A stretch of 64,000 nt of DNA, from NCBI GenBank assembly GCA_011390885.1, contig JAABRO010000061.1:1-64000 (forward strand). Reading direction: 5' to 3'. The position numbers and the translations under genes are program-made. The DNA comes from Gemmatimonas sp. (GTDB taxonomy: Bacteria > Gemmatimonadota > Gemmatimonadetes > Gemmatimonadales > Gemmatimonadaceae). This document shows positions 32,346-41,848 of this stretch, in pieces; the stretch's first letter is position 1; the number at the start of each line of letters is the position of its first letter. Below the pieces are notes generated by a model, which saw only the letters and a list, made by a program, of their open reading frames with translations, was not told the origin of the DNA and ran no database searches.

Positions 32346-34949
32346 ATGCCACGCCATCCGAAGCCCCTGCCTCCGCCGGCGCTCCTGCCGGACGACGTCG
32401 TCAGCGAACTGCTCGCCGGCACCCATCGCCGTCCGCATGACATCCTCGGTGCCCACGCTGCACACGACGGCACGACGCGTGGCGTGGTGGTGCGCGCGCT
32501 GCCGATCGGCGCCAGCGCGATGTGGGCGCTCTTCGACGACGGTGAAGCGTACGAGCTGACGGCGCTGCGTGGCGGCCTGTGGCAGGGCTTCGTGCCCGAC
32601 ACGCGACCGCCCCGCCGCTACCGGCTGCGCGCGCAGTTCGAGGACGGCAGCGTGGTGGAGGCGGAGGACCCGTACCGCTTCGAGCCGACGCTTGGTGCCA
32701 TGGACCTGCACCTCTTCGGTGAAGGGTCGCACCTGCGGCTCTGGCAGATGCTCGGGGCGCATCCGCGCACGGTCGACGGCGTGGCGGGCACCGCGTTTGC
32801 GGTCTGGGCTCCGAACGCGCGCGGCGTGAGCGTGATCGGCGACTTCAACGGCTGGAACGGGCACGTGCACCCCATGCGGCGGCTCAACGATGGCGGCGTG
32901 TGGGAGCTGTTCCTGCCCGGCGTGGCGGAGGGCGCGCGCTACAAGTTCGAGATCCGCCCCCTCGCCGGCCCGGTGCGCGTGAAGACGGACCCGATGGGTC
33001 GCTTCATGGAGCAGCAGCCGGGCAACGCCTCCATCGTCACCAGGCACGCCGGGTACGCTTGGGGTGACGACGCGTGGATGGCCGCGCGCGAGGAGCGCGA
33101 TCCCACGCGCGAGCCGATGCTGGTGTACGAGGTGCATCTCGGGTCGTGGCGCCGCGTGCCCGACGAGGGCAATCGCCCGCTCACCTACCGCGAGATCGCG
33201 CCGCTGCTCGCCGAGCACTGCACGCGGCTGGGCTTCACGCATGTGGAACTCATGCCGGTGCTCGAGCACCCGTACGGCGCGTCGTGGGGGTACCAGGTGA
33301 GCGGCTACTTCGCGCCCACCTCGCGCTACGGCACACCGGACGACTTCCGTTTCCTCGTGGACACGTTGCACCAGGCCGGCATCGGGGTGCTGCTCGACTG
33401 GGTGCCGGCGCATTTCCCGAAGGACGACTTCGCGCTGCGCCGCTTCGACGGCACGGCGTGCTACGAACACGAGGATCCGCGGCTCGCCGAGCACCCGGAG
33501 TGGGGTACGCTCATCTTCAACTACGGCCGCAACGAGGTCCGCAACTTCCTCCTCGCCAACGCGCTGTACTGGATCGAGGAGTTCCACCTCGACGGTCTGC
33601 GCGTGGACGCCGTCGCGTCGATGCTGTACCTCGACTACGGCCGCGAGGCGGGCCAATGGATGCGCAACCGCCTCGGCGGACGCGAGAACCTCGACGCCGT
33701 GTCGTTCCTGCGCCAGCTCAACTACACGGTGCGCTCGCGTCACCCCGGCGTGTCCATGATCGCGGAGGAGAGCACCACCTGGCCACGCGTCACGCACCCC
33801 ATCGTGGAGGGGGGGCTCGGCTTCACCTTCAAGTGGAACATGGGGTGGATGCACGACACCCTCGACTACTTCCGGGTCGACCCACTGTTCCGGAGCGGGA
33901 ATCACGATCGCCTCACGTTCGCGATGATGTACGAGTACAGCGAACGGTTCGTGAACCCGCTGTCGCACGACGAGGTGGTGCACCTCAAGAAGTCGCTGCT
34001 CGACAAGATGCCGGGCGATGCGTGGCGGAAGTTCGCGAATCTGCGCGCGATGCTGGCGTACGCCATCTCGCGTCCGGGCAAGACGCTGCTGTTCATGGGC
34101 GCGGAACTCGGCACGTGGCGCGAATGGAATCACGAGGCGAGCCTCGAGTGGCACCTGCTCGACGATCCGGCGCACGCGGGGCTGTTCGCGTTCCTCGAGG
34201 CAATGGGCGCACTCTACCGCGCGCACCCGTGCTTCTGGCGCCGCGACCACGAGCCGGCCGGCTTCGCGTGGGTCGACGTGGCCGACCGCGAGCAGAGCGT
34301 GGTGTCGTTCGTGCGCCGCGACGGGGAGGACCACGCGGTGATCGTGCTCAACCTCACCCCGGTGCCGCGCGCCGGCTATCGCATCGGGGCGCCGGCGGGC
34401 GGCGCCTATCGCATCGCGCTGTCGAGCGACGACTCCCGGTTCGGCGGGAGTGGCTTCGCAGTGACCGACCGCGTGCTCACGGAGGACATGCCGTACCACG
34501 GCTTCGAGCAGTCCATGCTGCTCACGCTGCCGCCGCTGTCCGCCCTGGTGCTGCTCCCCGAGCCGGGCACGAGTGAGAGCCCGGCCACGCTGGAGGCCGC
34601 CGCCGACGTGCCCGCGGGCATCGAGGTGGCCGTGCCTGCAGCGGAGCTCGCCGTGCAGGAGCTCGGGCGAACCCGGCGGCGTCCGCGGCGTCATGGCAAG
34701 GCGTTCGCGCAGGACGAGGAGGCCGCGCTCGTCGACCGTCTCGTGAAGCCGACAAAGGCGGGCAAGGCGGCGAAGTCGGCCAAGGGCGCCAAGGCAGCGA
34801 AGCGCGTGAAGGTCACGAAGCCCGACACGCCCGAGAAGCCCGCGAAGAGACCCGACACGCCGGCGAAGCGGGCGAAGGTGGAGAAGCCGACCAAGTCCAC
34901 CAAGCCGCGCAAGGCGCCCAAGCCGCCAATGCCGGAGGGCGAGGCGTGA
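32346..34949 (+). CDS. glgB: 1,4-alpha-glucan branching enzyme with histone-H1-like tail
   Basis: This 867-residue GH13 enzyme forms alpha-1,6 branches in glycogen. N-terminal carbohydrate modules come first (residues about 15-215). The catalytic barrel carries Asp421 in GLRVDAVAS, Glu474 in AEESTTW and LSHDEVVHLKKS. A beta domain ends near residue 738, which is the usual full length. About 130 further residues follow; the last 70 are Lys/Ala/Pro rich with repeats such as PDTPAKRAK, like histone H1. A TATCTT -10-like element lies 7 bases before the ATG. SURF1 follows with a GTGA overlap. Confidence 0.95.
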   Translation: MPRHPKPLPPPALLPDDVVSELLAGTHRRPHDILGAHAAHDGTTRGVVVRALPIGASAMWALFDDGEAYELTALRGGLWQGFVPDTRPPRRYRLRAQFEDGSVVEAEDPYRFEPTLGAMDLHLFGEGSHLRLWQMLGAHPRTVDGVAGTAFAVWAPNARGVSVIGDFNGWNGHVHPMRRLNDGGVWELFLPGVAEGARYKFEIRPLAGPVRVKTDPMGRFMEQQPGNASIVTRHAGYAWGDDAWMAAREERDPTREPMLVYEVHLGSWRRVPDEGNRPLTYREIAPLLAEHCTRLGFTHVELMPVLEHPYGASWGYQVSGYFAPTSRYGTPDDFRFLVDTLHQAGIGVLLDWVPAHFPKDDFALRRFDGTACYEHEDPRLAEHPEWGTLIFNYGRNEVRNFLLANALYWIEEFHLDGLRVDAVASMLYLDYGREAGQWMRNRLGGRENLDAVSFLRQLNYTVRSRHPGVSMIAEESTTWPRVTHPIVEGGLGFTFKWNMGWMHDTLDYFRVDPLFRSGNHDRLTFAMMYEYSERFVNPLSHDEVVHLKKSLLDKMPGDAWRKFANLRAMLAYAISRPGKTLLFMGAELGTWREWNHEASLEWHLLDDPAHAGLFAFLEAMGALYRAHPCFWRRDHEPAGFAWVDVADREQSVVSFVRRDGEDHAVIVLNLTPVPRAGYRIGAPAGGAYRIALSSDDSRFGGSGFAVTDRVLTEDMPYHGFEQSMLLTLPPLSALVLLPEPGTSESPATLEAAADVPAGIEVAVPAAELAVQELGRTRRRPRRHGKAFAQDEEAALVDRLVKPTKAGKAAKSAKGAKAAKRVKVTKPDTPEKPAKRPDTPAKRAKVEKPTKSTKPRKAPKPPMPEGEA

Positions 34950-35713
34950 TCCCCCGATCGGGGCGCACCGCGCGCACCGTGCTCTTCGGCCTGCTGGTGG
35001 TCGTGGCGGCCGGTGTGTGCGTGCGACTCGGCATCTGGCAGCTCGATCGCCTCGCGCAGCGGCGCGCCTACAACGCCGCGGTCGCCGCGCGCCTCGATGC
35101 GGGCGCCGAACCGATCGGCGAGGCGCTCGCGCGCGACACGGCCGACGCGCGGTGGCGTCGCGTGACGGGCCTGGGCGTGGCGGACTACGAGCGCGAGGTC
35201 GTGCTCGCGGCGCGCACGCGTGGCGGGTCGCCGGGGGTGTGGCTGGTCACGCCGCTGCGGCGTCCCGGCACCGACACGCTGCTGGCCTTCGTGCGTGGCT
35301 GGGTGTACTCCCCGAATGGCCGCACGGTCGATCGCACGCAGTGGCGCGAGCGCGACTCACTCACGGTCGATGGCCTCATGGACGCGTTCCATCGGCCGGC
35401 GGCGGGTGCGGTGCGCTTGCAGTCCGATGCGCGCGCGTTCCGCTGGCTCGAGCGCGACACCCTGGCGGCGGAATGGGGCGCCCCGGTGGCCGACATGCTC
35501 GTCTACCAGCTCGGCGACACCATCGGTGGCTACGCCACCACGGGCGGCGTCACGCCCGCGCGCTTTCCCGTGCCCACGATGGATGAAGGGCCGCACAAGA
35601 GCTACGCGCTCCAGTGGTTCGGGTTCGCCCTCGTGTTCGTGGTGGGCTATGGCGCCGTGGTCGTGAACGGCCGCCGCCGACCGAAGCAGGGCGAGGCGAC
35701 CGTCCGCGCGTGA
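34946..35713 (+). CDS. SURF1 family cytochrome oxidase assembly protein
   Basis: This 255-residue protein has the SURF1 layout: an N-terminal helix (RTVLFGLLVVVAAGVCVRLGIWQLDR), a periplasmic domain with VTG, FVRGWV and a final helix preceded by HKSYALQWFGFAL. SURF1 helps insert heme a into subunit I of aa3-type oxidases. No oxidase gene lies in the window. The GTG start overlaps the glgB stop and its own stop overlaps the photolyase start (both GTGA). Confidence 0.9.
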   Translation: MIPRSGRTARTVLFGLLVVVAAGVCVRLGIWQLDRLAQRRAYNAAVAARLDAGAEPIGEALARDTADARWRRVTGLGVADYEREVVLAARTRGGSPGVWLVTPLRRPGTDTLLAFVRGWVYSPNGRTVDRTQWRERDSLTVDGLMDAFHRPAAGAVRLQSDARAFRWLERDTLAAEWGAPVADMLVYQLGDTIGGYATTGGVTPARFPVPTMDEGPHKSYALQWFGFALVFVVGYGAVVVNGRRRPKQGEATVRA

Positions 35714-37269
35714 TCACGACGCCGGTCCAGGTGGTGTGGTTCAAGCGCGACCTGCGCATTCGCGACCATGCGCCACTCTGCGAGGCAGCGGCAGTCGGTC
35801 CGGTGCTGGCGCTGTACGTGTACGAGCCGTCGCTGCTCGAGGCGCCCGACTTCGACGGGGCGCACCTGCGGCAGGTGAACGCGGCGCTCGCCGATCTCGA
35901 GGCGCAGTTGCAGGCGCGTGGCGGCCACCTCGTCACGCGCGTGGGGACCATGCCCGACGTGCTCGAGACGCTCGCGCTGGAGTTGCCCCTCGCCGCGCTC
36001 TGGTCGCACGAGGAGACCACGCAGGCCGCGGCGTACGCGCGTGACCGACGGGTCCGTCGTTGGGCGCGCGCACGCGGACTGCCGTGGCACGAACGCCCAC
36101 AGACCGGCGTGGTGCGCCGGCTGCCGTCGCGCGACGCGTGGGCCGCGCAGTGGGAGGAGCGCATGCAGCGGCCGCCGCTCGCGGCGCCGCCGCACGTCGT
36201 CGGTGTCGACGCGCCGAGTGCGGGCATCCTCGACGCCGACGCACTGCGCGCCCGCGGCATCGACGTGCCGCGCGATTCGCATCCGCGCTTCGTCGCCAGC
36301 GGCGAGAAGACCGCGCGCCGGACGCTGTGGTCGTTTCTCACCGAGCGCGGCGCCGACTACCGGCGTGCCATGAGCGGCCCCGTACTGGCTCCCGACGCGT
36401 GCAGCCGCATCAGTGAGCACCTCGCCTCGGGCACGCTCAGCATTCGCCAGGCGCTGCACGCCGCGCGCGCTCGGCAGGCGGAACTCGTGGCGCGCCGCGC
36501 GGACGGCGAACCGGTGAACGCCGCGTGGTTCGACACGTTTCGCTCCTTCGAGGCGCGCCTGCACTGGCACTGCCACTTCATGCAGAAGCTCGAGGACGAA
36601 CCGGCCATCGAGCAGGCGTGCGTCTGCCGGCCGTACGAATCACTGCGTGATCCGCTCGCCCATCGCGATCGTCGTGACGCGTGGCAGGCAGGCCGCACCG
36701 GCGTGCCGATCGTCGACGCCTGCATGCGCTACCTGCACGCGCACGGCTGGCTGCCCTTCCGCATGCGCGCCATGCTGGTGTCGTACGCGGCGTACGATCT
36801 CTGGCTCGACTGGCGCGCGTTCGGGCCATGGCTGGCGCGGCAGTTCGTGGACTACGAACCGGGCATCCACTACAGCCAGCTGCAGATGCAGTCCGGCACC
36901 ACCGGCATCAACACGCTGCGCATCTACAATCCGCACATGCAGGGGGAGCGCTTCGACGCCGATGGGGCGTTCATTCGCCGCTGGGTGCCCGAGCTCGCGG
37001 CATTGCCCGCCGACTGGATCCATCGCCCGCACGAGATGCCGCCGCTCGTGCAGGCGATGTACGGGTTTCGCGTCGATCGCGACTACCCGGCGCCGTTCGT
37101 GGAGCATGCCGTGGCCGTGCGCGAGGCGAAAGCACGGTTCGCCGCCGTGCAGCGGGATCCGGCGTTTCTCACCGCTGCGCGTGGCGTGTATCGACGCCAC
37201 GGCAGCCGCGCGCAGGGCCCGCGCGCCCGCGGGCTCGTGCGCCCCGATCCTCAGTCGCCGATGCCGTAG
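35710..37269 (+). CDS. Cryptochrome/photolyase family protein, atypical FAD pocket
   Basis: This 519-residue flavoprotein has an N-terminal antenna-type Rossmann domain ([16 protein letters not shown]) and the helical FAD-binding domain ([57 protein letters not shown]). Where ordinary class I photolyases have the NWQW...GTD block, this protein reads [22 protein letters not shown]. It therefore belongs to a divergent branch whose activity (CPD or 6-4 repair, or signalling) is not readable. The GTG start overlaps the SURF1 stop, and the last 19 bases overlap the convergent epimerase. Confidence 0.88.
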   Translation: MITTPVQVVWFKRDLRIRDHAPLCEAAAVGPVLALYVYEPSLLEAPDFDGAHLRQVNAALADLEAQLQARGGHLVTRVGTMPDVLETLALELPLAALWSHEETTQAAAYARDRRVRRWARARGLPWHERPQTGVVRRLPSRDAWAAQWEERMQRPPLAAPPHVVGVDAPSAGILDADALRARGIDVPRDSHPRFVASGEKTARRTLWSFLTERGADYRRAMSGPVLAPDACSRISEHLASGTLSIRQALHAARARQAELVARRADGEPVNAAWFDTFRSFEARLHWHCHFMQKLEDEPAIEQACVCRPYESLRDPLAHRDRRDAWQAGRTGVPIVDACMRYLHAHGWLPFRMRAMLVSYAAYDLWLDWRAFGPWLARQFVDYEPGIHYSQLQMQSGTTGINTLRIYNPHMQGERFDADGAFIRRWVPELAALPADWIHRPHEMPPLVQAMYGFRVDRDYPAPFVEHAVAVREAKARFAAVQRDPAFLTAARGVYRRHGSRAQGPRARGLVRPDPQSPMP

Positions 37270-38267
37270 TAGTCGCGGTACCACTGCACGAAGGCGCGCA
37301 CGCCGTGCGTGATCGGCGTCTTCGGGGCGAACCCCACGTCCTGCACCAGCGCCTCCACGTCGGCGTACGTGGCGGGCACGTCGCCGGGCTGCATCGGCAG
37401 CATGCGCTTCTCCGCGGTGCGGCCAAGCGCCTCCTCGAGCGTGCCGATGAGCTGCATCAGCTCCACCGGATTGTTGTTGCCGATGTTGTACAGCCGGTAC
37501 GGTGCGCGGCTCGTGGCCGGATCGGGCGCGTTCGAGTCCCACGCCGGGTTGGGCTCCGCGGTGTGGTCCGACGTGCGGATCACGCCCTCGACGATGTCGT
37601 CGATGTACGTGAAATCGCGCTGCATCTTCCCGTGGTTGAACACGTCGATCGGCTTGCCCTCGAGGATCGCCTTCGTGAACAGGAAGAGCGCCATGTCGGG
37701 GCGTCCCCACGGGCCGTACACCGTGAAGAACCGGAGCCCGGTGGTGGGCAGCCCGTACAGGTGGCTGTACGTGTGCGCCATGAGTTCGTTCGCCTTCTTC
37801 GTGGCCGCATACAGCGACACCGGATGGTCGACGTTCTGGTGCACGGAGAACGGCATGGCCGTGTTCGCGCCGTAGACGCTCGACGACGACGCGTACGTGA
37901 GGTGCTGCACGCCATGATGGCGGCACCCTTCGAGGATGTGCAGGAATCCCACGAGGTTGCTGTCGATGTAGGCGTGCGGATGCGTGAGCGAGTAGCGCAC
38001 GCCGGCCTGCGCGGCGAGGTGGATGACCCGCTCGAAGCCGCCCGTGGCGAACACGCGCTCCATCTCCGGCCGGTCCTCGAGCCGGATGCGTTCGAGCCGG
38101 AAGTTCGGGTGGTTGGTGAGCTGCGCGAGGCGCGCCTCCTTGAGCGTGACGTCGTAGTAGTCGTTCACGCAGTCGAGCCCGACCACCTCGTCGCCACGCT
38201 CGAGGAGCCGCTTGCTGGTGTGGAAGCCGATGAAGCCGGCTGCGCCGGTCACCAGGTGTCGCGCCAT
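37251..38267 (-). CDS. NAD-dependent nucleotide-sugar epimerase (UDP-glucuronate 4-epimerase-like)
   Basis: This 338-residue extended SDR has GAAGFIGFH (NAD binding), SSSSVYG, the catalytic YAATKKANE and [15 protein letters not shown]. The last segment and the [13 protein letters not shown] region match UDP-glucuronate 4-epimerases, which make UDP-galacturonate for surface polysaccharides. A Shine-Dalgarno GAGGGG precedes the ATG by 6 bases. A TAGATT -10-like element at 38322-38327 would give a leader of about 50 bases. It stands alone between the photolyase and the DMT transporter. Confidence 0.9.
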   Translation of the reverse strand: MARHLVTGAAGFIGFHTSKRLLERGDEVVGLDCVNDYYDVTLKEARLAQLTNHPNFRLERIRLEDRPEMERVFATGGFERVIHLAAQAGVRYSLTHPHAYIDSNLVGFLHILEGCRHHGVQHLTYASSSSVYGANTAMPFSVHQNVDHPVSLYAATKKANELMAHTYSHLYGLPTTGLRFFTVYGPWGRPDMALFLFTKAILEGKPIDVFNHGKMQRDFTYIDDIVEGVIRTSDHTAEPNPAWDSNAPDPATSRAPYRLYNIGNNNPVELMQLIGTLEEALGRTAEKRMLPMQPGDVPATYADVEALVQDVGFAPKTPITHGVRAFVQWYRDYYGIGD

Positions 38268-38334
38268 GTCATGCCCCTCGAAGATGGAGTTGCGGCCGCT
38301 GCGCGGCCTCGCACGAAGACGAATCTAGGCGCTG

Positions 38335-39225
38335 TCACGCCACACGACCGGGGCGCAGCGTGAGCAGGATGACCGCGGCCAGCACCCCCAGGCCGCCCAC
38401 GAGCGTGCCTACGCCGATCGCCTGCCCGAGCACGAACAGCCCGAGCACGGCGGTCCAGACGGGCTCCACGGTGCTCGTGATGGCCGCGCGCACCGGGCCG
38501 AGCCCTGCCAGCCCGCTCAGGAATCCGAAGAACGCGAAAGCGGTGAGCACGCCCATCGCCACGCTCAGCCCGAACTCGCGCACGTCCGGCAGCGGCAGCA
38601 GCGCGCCCGTCACCACGCACCACACCAGGAACCAGACGGTGCCGCCCACCGCCACCGCGTGCGAGACGCCCAGCGCCGGCAGCCCGCGCTGGCGTACGCC
38701 CATGACCGGGATGTACAGTGCGTAGACGAGCGCCGCGGCGAGCGCGAGCGCCACACCCGCCGGTGACAGCGATGCGGTGCCCGGTGCACCCACCATGGCC
38801 GTGATGCCCCCCAGCGCGCACAGCAGCGCCACGATCCGCACCGACGACAGCCGTTCGATGCCGCGCACCGCGCTCCAGAGGGTGACCCACGCGGGAAACG
38901 TGTAGAACAGGAACCCCACGGTGGCCGCGGGAAGGAAGCGCAGCGCCGACAGGCTGAGTGCGGCCACCGCGAACTGTGCGCCGCCACCGAGCAGCGTGAG
39001 GTCGAGGCTGCGCCAGGGCGGTAGCCCCGACTCGGTCCCCGTCCGCCGCCGCGCCTGCGTGGCCGCGACGCCGAGCAGGAGCGCCGAGGTGAGGTAGCGC
39101 CAGAACTGCACCGACGGCAGCGGCGCGCCGTGCGCCGTGGCGAGCACCGTGAGCGGTGCGATGGAGCCGAAGCAGCACGCACTCAGCGCGACCCAACCGG
39201 TCGCGCGCCAGACGCCGGTGCTCAG
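38335..39225 (-). CDS. DMT superfamily (EamA) transporter, apparent CTG start
   Basis: This protein of about 296 residues has ten hydrophobic segments in two EamA repeats. The first helix (ATGWVALSACCFGSIAPLTVLA) lies upstream of the earliest GTG at 39147, so a start there would truncate the fold. The only codon that restores it is CTG at 39225, which forms a CTGA overlap with the stop of mgtE. These drug/metabolite transporters export amino acids or small metabolites; the substrate here is unknown. Confidence 0.8.
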   Translation of the reverse strand: MSTGVWRATGWVALSACCFGSIAPLTVLATAHGAPLPSVQFWRYLTSALLLGVAATQARRRTGTESGLPPWRSLDLTLLGGGAQFAVAALSLSALRFLPAATVGFLFYTFPAWVTLWSAVRGIERLSSVRIVALLCALGGITAMVGAPGTASLSPAGVALALAAALVYALYIPVMGVRQRGLPALGVSHAVAVGGTVWFLVWCVVTGALLPLPDVREFGLSVAMGVLTAFAFFGFLSGLAGLGPVRAAITSTVEPVWTAVLGLFVLGQAIGVGTLVGGLGVLAAVILLTLRPGRVA

Positions 39226-40670
39226 AGGAGCAGGCCGCCGAGGAAGACCGTGGCCGCCGTGAAGTAGATCACGATCCCGCTCACGTCCACGAGCGTGGCC
39301 ACGAACGGAGCCGACGCGCTCGCCGGGTCGAAGCCAAGGCGGCGCATCGCAAACGGCAGCATCGAGCCCACCAACGACCCGAACGTCACCACGCCCACCA
39401 GCGCCGTCGCCACAGTGAGCGCGATCGGTGTGGCGAGCCCCTCGTAGTCATGGCCGAGCGAGAGCCCGCCCACGCGCCACTGCCCGTTCGCCATGGCCTG
39501 CCACACCGTGATGCGCACGAAGCCGAGCGCGCCCAGGAGCAGCCCGAGCGAGAAGCCGGTGGGCAGTTCGCGCTTGGCCACGCGCCACCAGTCACGCAGC
39601 GTGACCTCGCCGAGCGCCATCGCCCGGATGATCAGCGAGGTGGCCTGCGACCCGCTGTTGCCGCCCGAGGCGATGATGAGCGGAATGAACGTGCTCAGGA
39701 TCAGCAGCTTGTCGAGCGCGCCCTCGTAGTGGTGGATCGCTGACGCGGTGAACAGTTCCCCCACGAACAGCACGGCCAGCCAGCCGCCGCGCTTCTTGAG
39801 CATGTCGAAGATGCCGATCGTCATGTAGGGCTCGTCGAGCGCCTCCATGCCGCCGAACTTCTGCGCGTCCTCGGTCTGCTCCTCCTGGATCACGTCGATC
39901 ACGTCGTCCACCGTGACCACGCCGAGCAGGCGCCGCTGATCGTCCACCACGGGCAGGGCCACGAGGTCGTAGTTGGAGGTGATGTTCGACACCTCCTCCT
40001 GCGGCATGTGCGGCCCCACGCTCACGACTTCCGTCCAGGCCAGCTCCGAGAGGCGGCCACCCTCCGGCGCGGCCAGCAGCTCGCGCAGCGAGAGCACGCC
40101 GCGCAGCCGGCCGGCCGCGTCCGTGGTGTATACCGTGTACATCGCCTCCTTGCGCCCCGTGCGCGCCATCGCGCGCACCGCGCGCAGCGCCTCTTCCACC
40201 GTCAGGGACTCGGCCACGGAGACGAACTCCGTGGTCATCAGGCCGCCGGCGGTGTAGGGGTCGTACTGGAGCAGGCGCTCCGTCTCGGCTGCCGCCTCAG
40301 GCGTCAGCTCGGAGAGGATCTCGTCGGCCGTCTCCTCGTCGAGGTCCTCGAGGACGTCGGCGCGATCGTCCGGCGTCATCTCCTCCACGATGCTCGCGGC
40401 GGCACGCGCCGAGAGCGATTCGAGCACCTCCGCGCGGAACTCCTCGTCGAGGTACTCGAGCACGTCGGCCGCGCGCTCCTTGGGGAGCGCGGCGAGCAGC
40501 GCGCCCACCCGGTCCACCGGCATCAGCTCGGCGATGTCCGCCAGGTCGGCCGGGTGCAGCTCCTCCGTCTGCGGCCCGATGCTCGCCGGCGCCTCCTCGA
40601 GCAGCTCGAGCAGGTCCGGGACCAGCAAGGCCGCCAGCGGGCGGTCGGAGTTCGTCGGGGGTGGCGTCAT
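39222..40670 (-). CDS. mgtE: MgtE magnesium transporter
   Basis: This 482-residue protein has the MgtE N-domain of acidic helical repeats (PADLADIAELMPVDR, DRADVLEDLDEETADEIL), a CBS pair (GGLMTTEFVSVAESL ... LPVVDDQRRLLGVVTVDDVIDVI) and five C-terminal helices including the pore segment IASGGNSGSQATSLIIR. It is a Mg2+ channel gated by cytosolic Mg2+ through the N and CBS domains. It is probably co-transcribed with the downstream EamA transporter through a CTGA overlap. No Mg2+ riboswitch is visible in the 254-base upstream gap. Confidence 0.95.
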   Translation of the reverse strand: MTPPPTNSDRPLAALLVPDLLELLEEAPASIGPQTEELHPADLADIAELMPVDRVGALLAALPKERAADVLEYLDEEFRAEVLESLSARAAASIVEEMTPDDRADVLEDLDEETADEILSELTPEAAAETERLLQYDPYTAGGLMTTEFVSVAESLTVEEALRAVRAMARTGRKEAMYTVYTTDAAGRLRGVLSLRELLAAPEGGRLSELAWTEVVSVGPHMPQEEVSNITSNYDLVALPVVDDQRRLLGVVTVDDVIDVIQEEQTEDAQKFGGMEALDEPYMTIGIFDMLKKRGGWLAVLFVGELFTASAIHHYEGALDKLLILSTFIPLIIASGGNSGSQATSLIIRAMALGEVTLRDWWRVAKRELPTGFSLGLLLGALGFVRITVWQAMANGQWRVGGLSLGHDYEGLATPIALTVATALVGVVTFGSLVGSMLPFAMRRLGFDPASASAPFVATLVDVSGIVIYFTAATVFLGGLLL

Positions 40671-40924
40671 GCGGAGCCCCTCCCCCGCGGCCCGTCAGCG
40701 GCGCGCCATGCGTCGTGGACGGCCGCCGCGCGGCGAGCGTGGAGTGGATGATGCGGGAACGGCCAGAGCGGCTGAGGGCGCCGCGTGCGCGATGCGCGAC
40801 GCGCCGCGCGCGAGGGTGCTCGGGCGCGCGCAAGTTAGCCCGTCCAGCGCGGGCGGCAAAGGCATCGCGGGCAACTGTGCCGCGAGGGTCGCCCCGAGGC
40901 CCCACACCTCGCCATAATTGCAGC

Positions 40925-41848
40925 ATGTTGCGACTCGCATTCTGCGGCCTTGGCGCGATCGGCACGCCCATGGCCCGCCACCTCGCCTCCGGCGCCTTCG
41001 ATCTCATCGTGTGGAACCGCACGACCGCCCGCGCCACCGCCTTCGGTGAAGCGCAGGGCGTGCGGGTCGCCGACTCCCCCGCCCACGCGGCCACCGACCG
41101 CGACATCGTGGTCACCTGCCTGCCCACCTCGCGTGACGTGGCCTCGCTGCTCGACGGACCGGACGGACTGCTGGCCACGCTGGCACCGGGCGCGACGCTG
41201 CTCGATTGCACCTCGGGCGACCCGGGCACCTCGCGACAGATCGCCGCGCGCCTCGCCGAACGCGGCGTGCGCTTCCTCGACGCGCCCGTCTCGGGCGGCG
41301 TGAATGGCGCGGAAGCCGGCACGCTCACCGTGATGTGCGGCGGCGAGGCGGCCGACCTCGAGCGCGTGCGTCCGGTGCTCGAGGCCTTCGGCCAGCGCAT
41401 CGTGCACGCCGGCCCGGTGGGGGCGGGGCACGCGCTCAAGGCGGTGAACAACGCCATGCTCGCCATGCACATCTGGGGCGCCGCCGAGGGACTCGCCGCG
41501 CTCGCGAAGGCCGGCGTGCGCCCCGACCTCGCCCTCGAGGTGATCAACGCGTCGAGCGGCCGGTCCAACACCACCGAAAACCTCTTCCCGCAACGCGTGC
41601 TCACGGGCGCGTTCCCGCGCACCTTCCGCGCGGCGCTGCTCGACAAGGACGTGGGCATCGCAGCCGACATCGCGCGCGCCGAACACGTCCCCTCGCCGCT
41701 GCTGCAGCTCACGGCCGAGCTGTGGCGCATGGCGCACCAGGAGCTGGGCGAGGAGGCCGACCACGTGGAGGCCGTGCGCGTCGTCGAGCGGCTCGCCGGT
41801 GTGGCGCTGCGCAGTGGTCCCCTGTCGTCCTCGGAGCCGTCCGCATGA
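40925..41848 (+). CDS. Beta-hydroxyacid dehydrogenase (3-hydroxyisobutyrate dehydrogenase family)
   Basis: This 307-residue NAD(P)-dependent enzyme has the nucleotide motif FCGLGAIGTPMARHL, the substrate motif DAPVSGGVNGAEAGTL and the catalytic lysine region GAGHALKAVNNAM. Family members reduce tartronate semialdehyde or oxidise 3-hydroxyisobutyrate, and some act on glyoxylate; the substrate is not decidable. A CATAAT -10 element (40913-40918) ends 6 bases before the ATG. It heads a five-cistron overlapping run (ATGA, GTGA, GTGA). Confidence 0.92.
   Translation: MLRLAFCGLGAIGTPMARHLASGAFDLIVWNRTTARATAFGEAQGVRVADSPAHAATDRDIVVTCLPTSRDVASLLDGPDGLLATLAPGATLLDCTSGDPGTSRQIAARLAERGVRFLDAPVSGGVNGAEAGTLTVMCGGEAADLERVRPVLEAFGQRIVHAGPVGAGHALKAVNNAMLAMHIWGAAEGLAALAKAGVRPDLALEVINASSGRSNTTENLFPQRVLTGAFPRTFRAALLDKDVGIAADIARAEHVPSPLLQLTAELWRMAHQELGEEADHVEAVRVVERLAGVALRSGPLSSSEPSA

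Noticed and set aside
40671-40924. A magnesium riboswitch in front of mgtE.
   Set aside because: The 254-base gap has no recognisable M-box or ykoK-type pairing by eye; only scattered GC-rich inverted repeats were seen.
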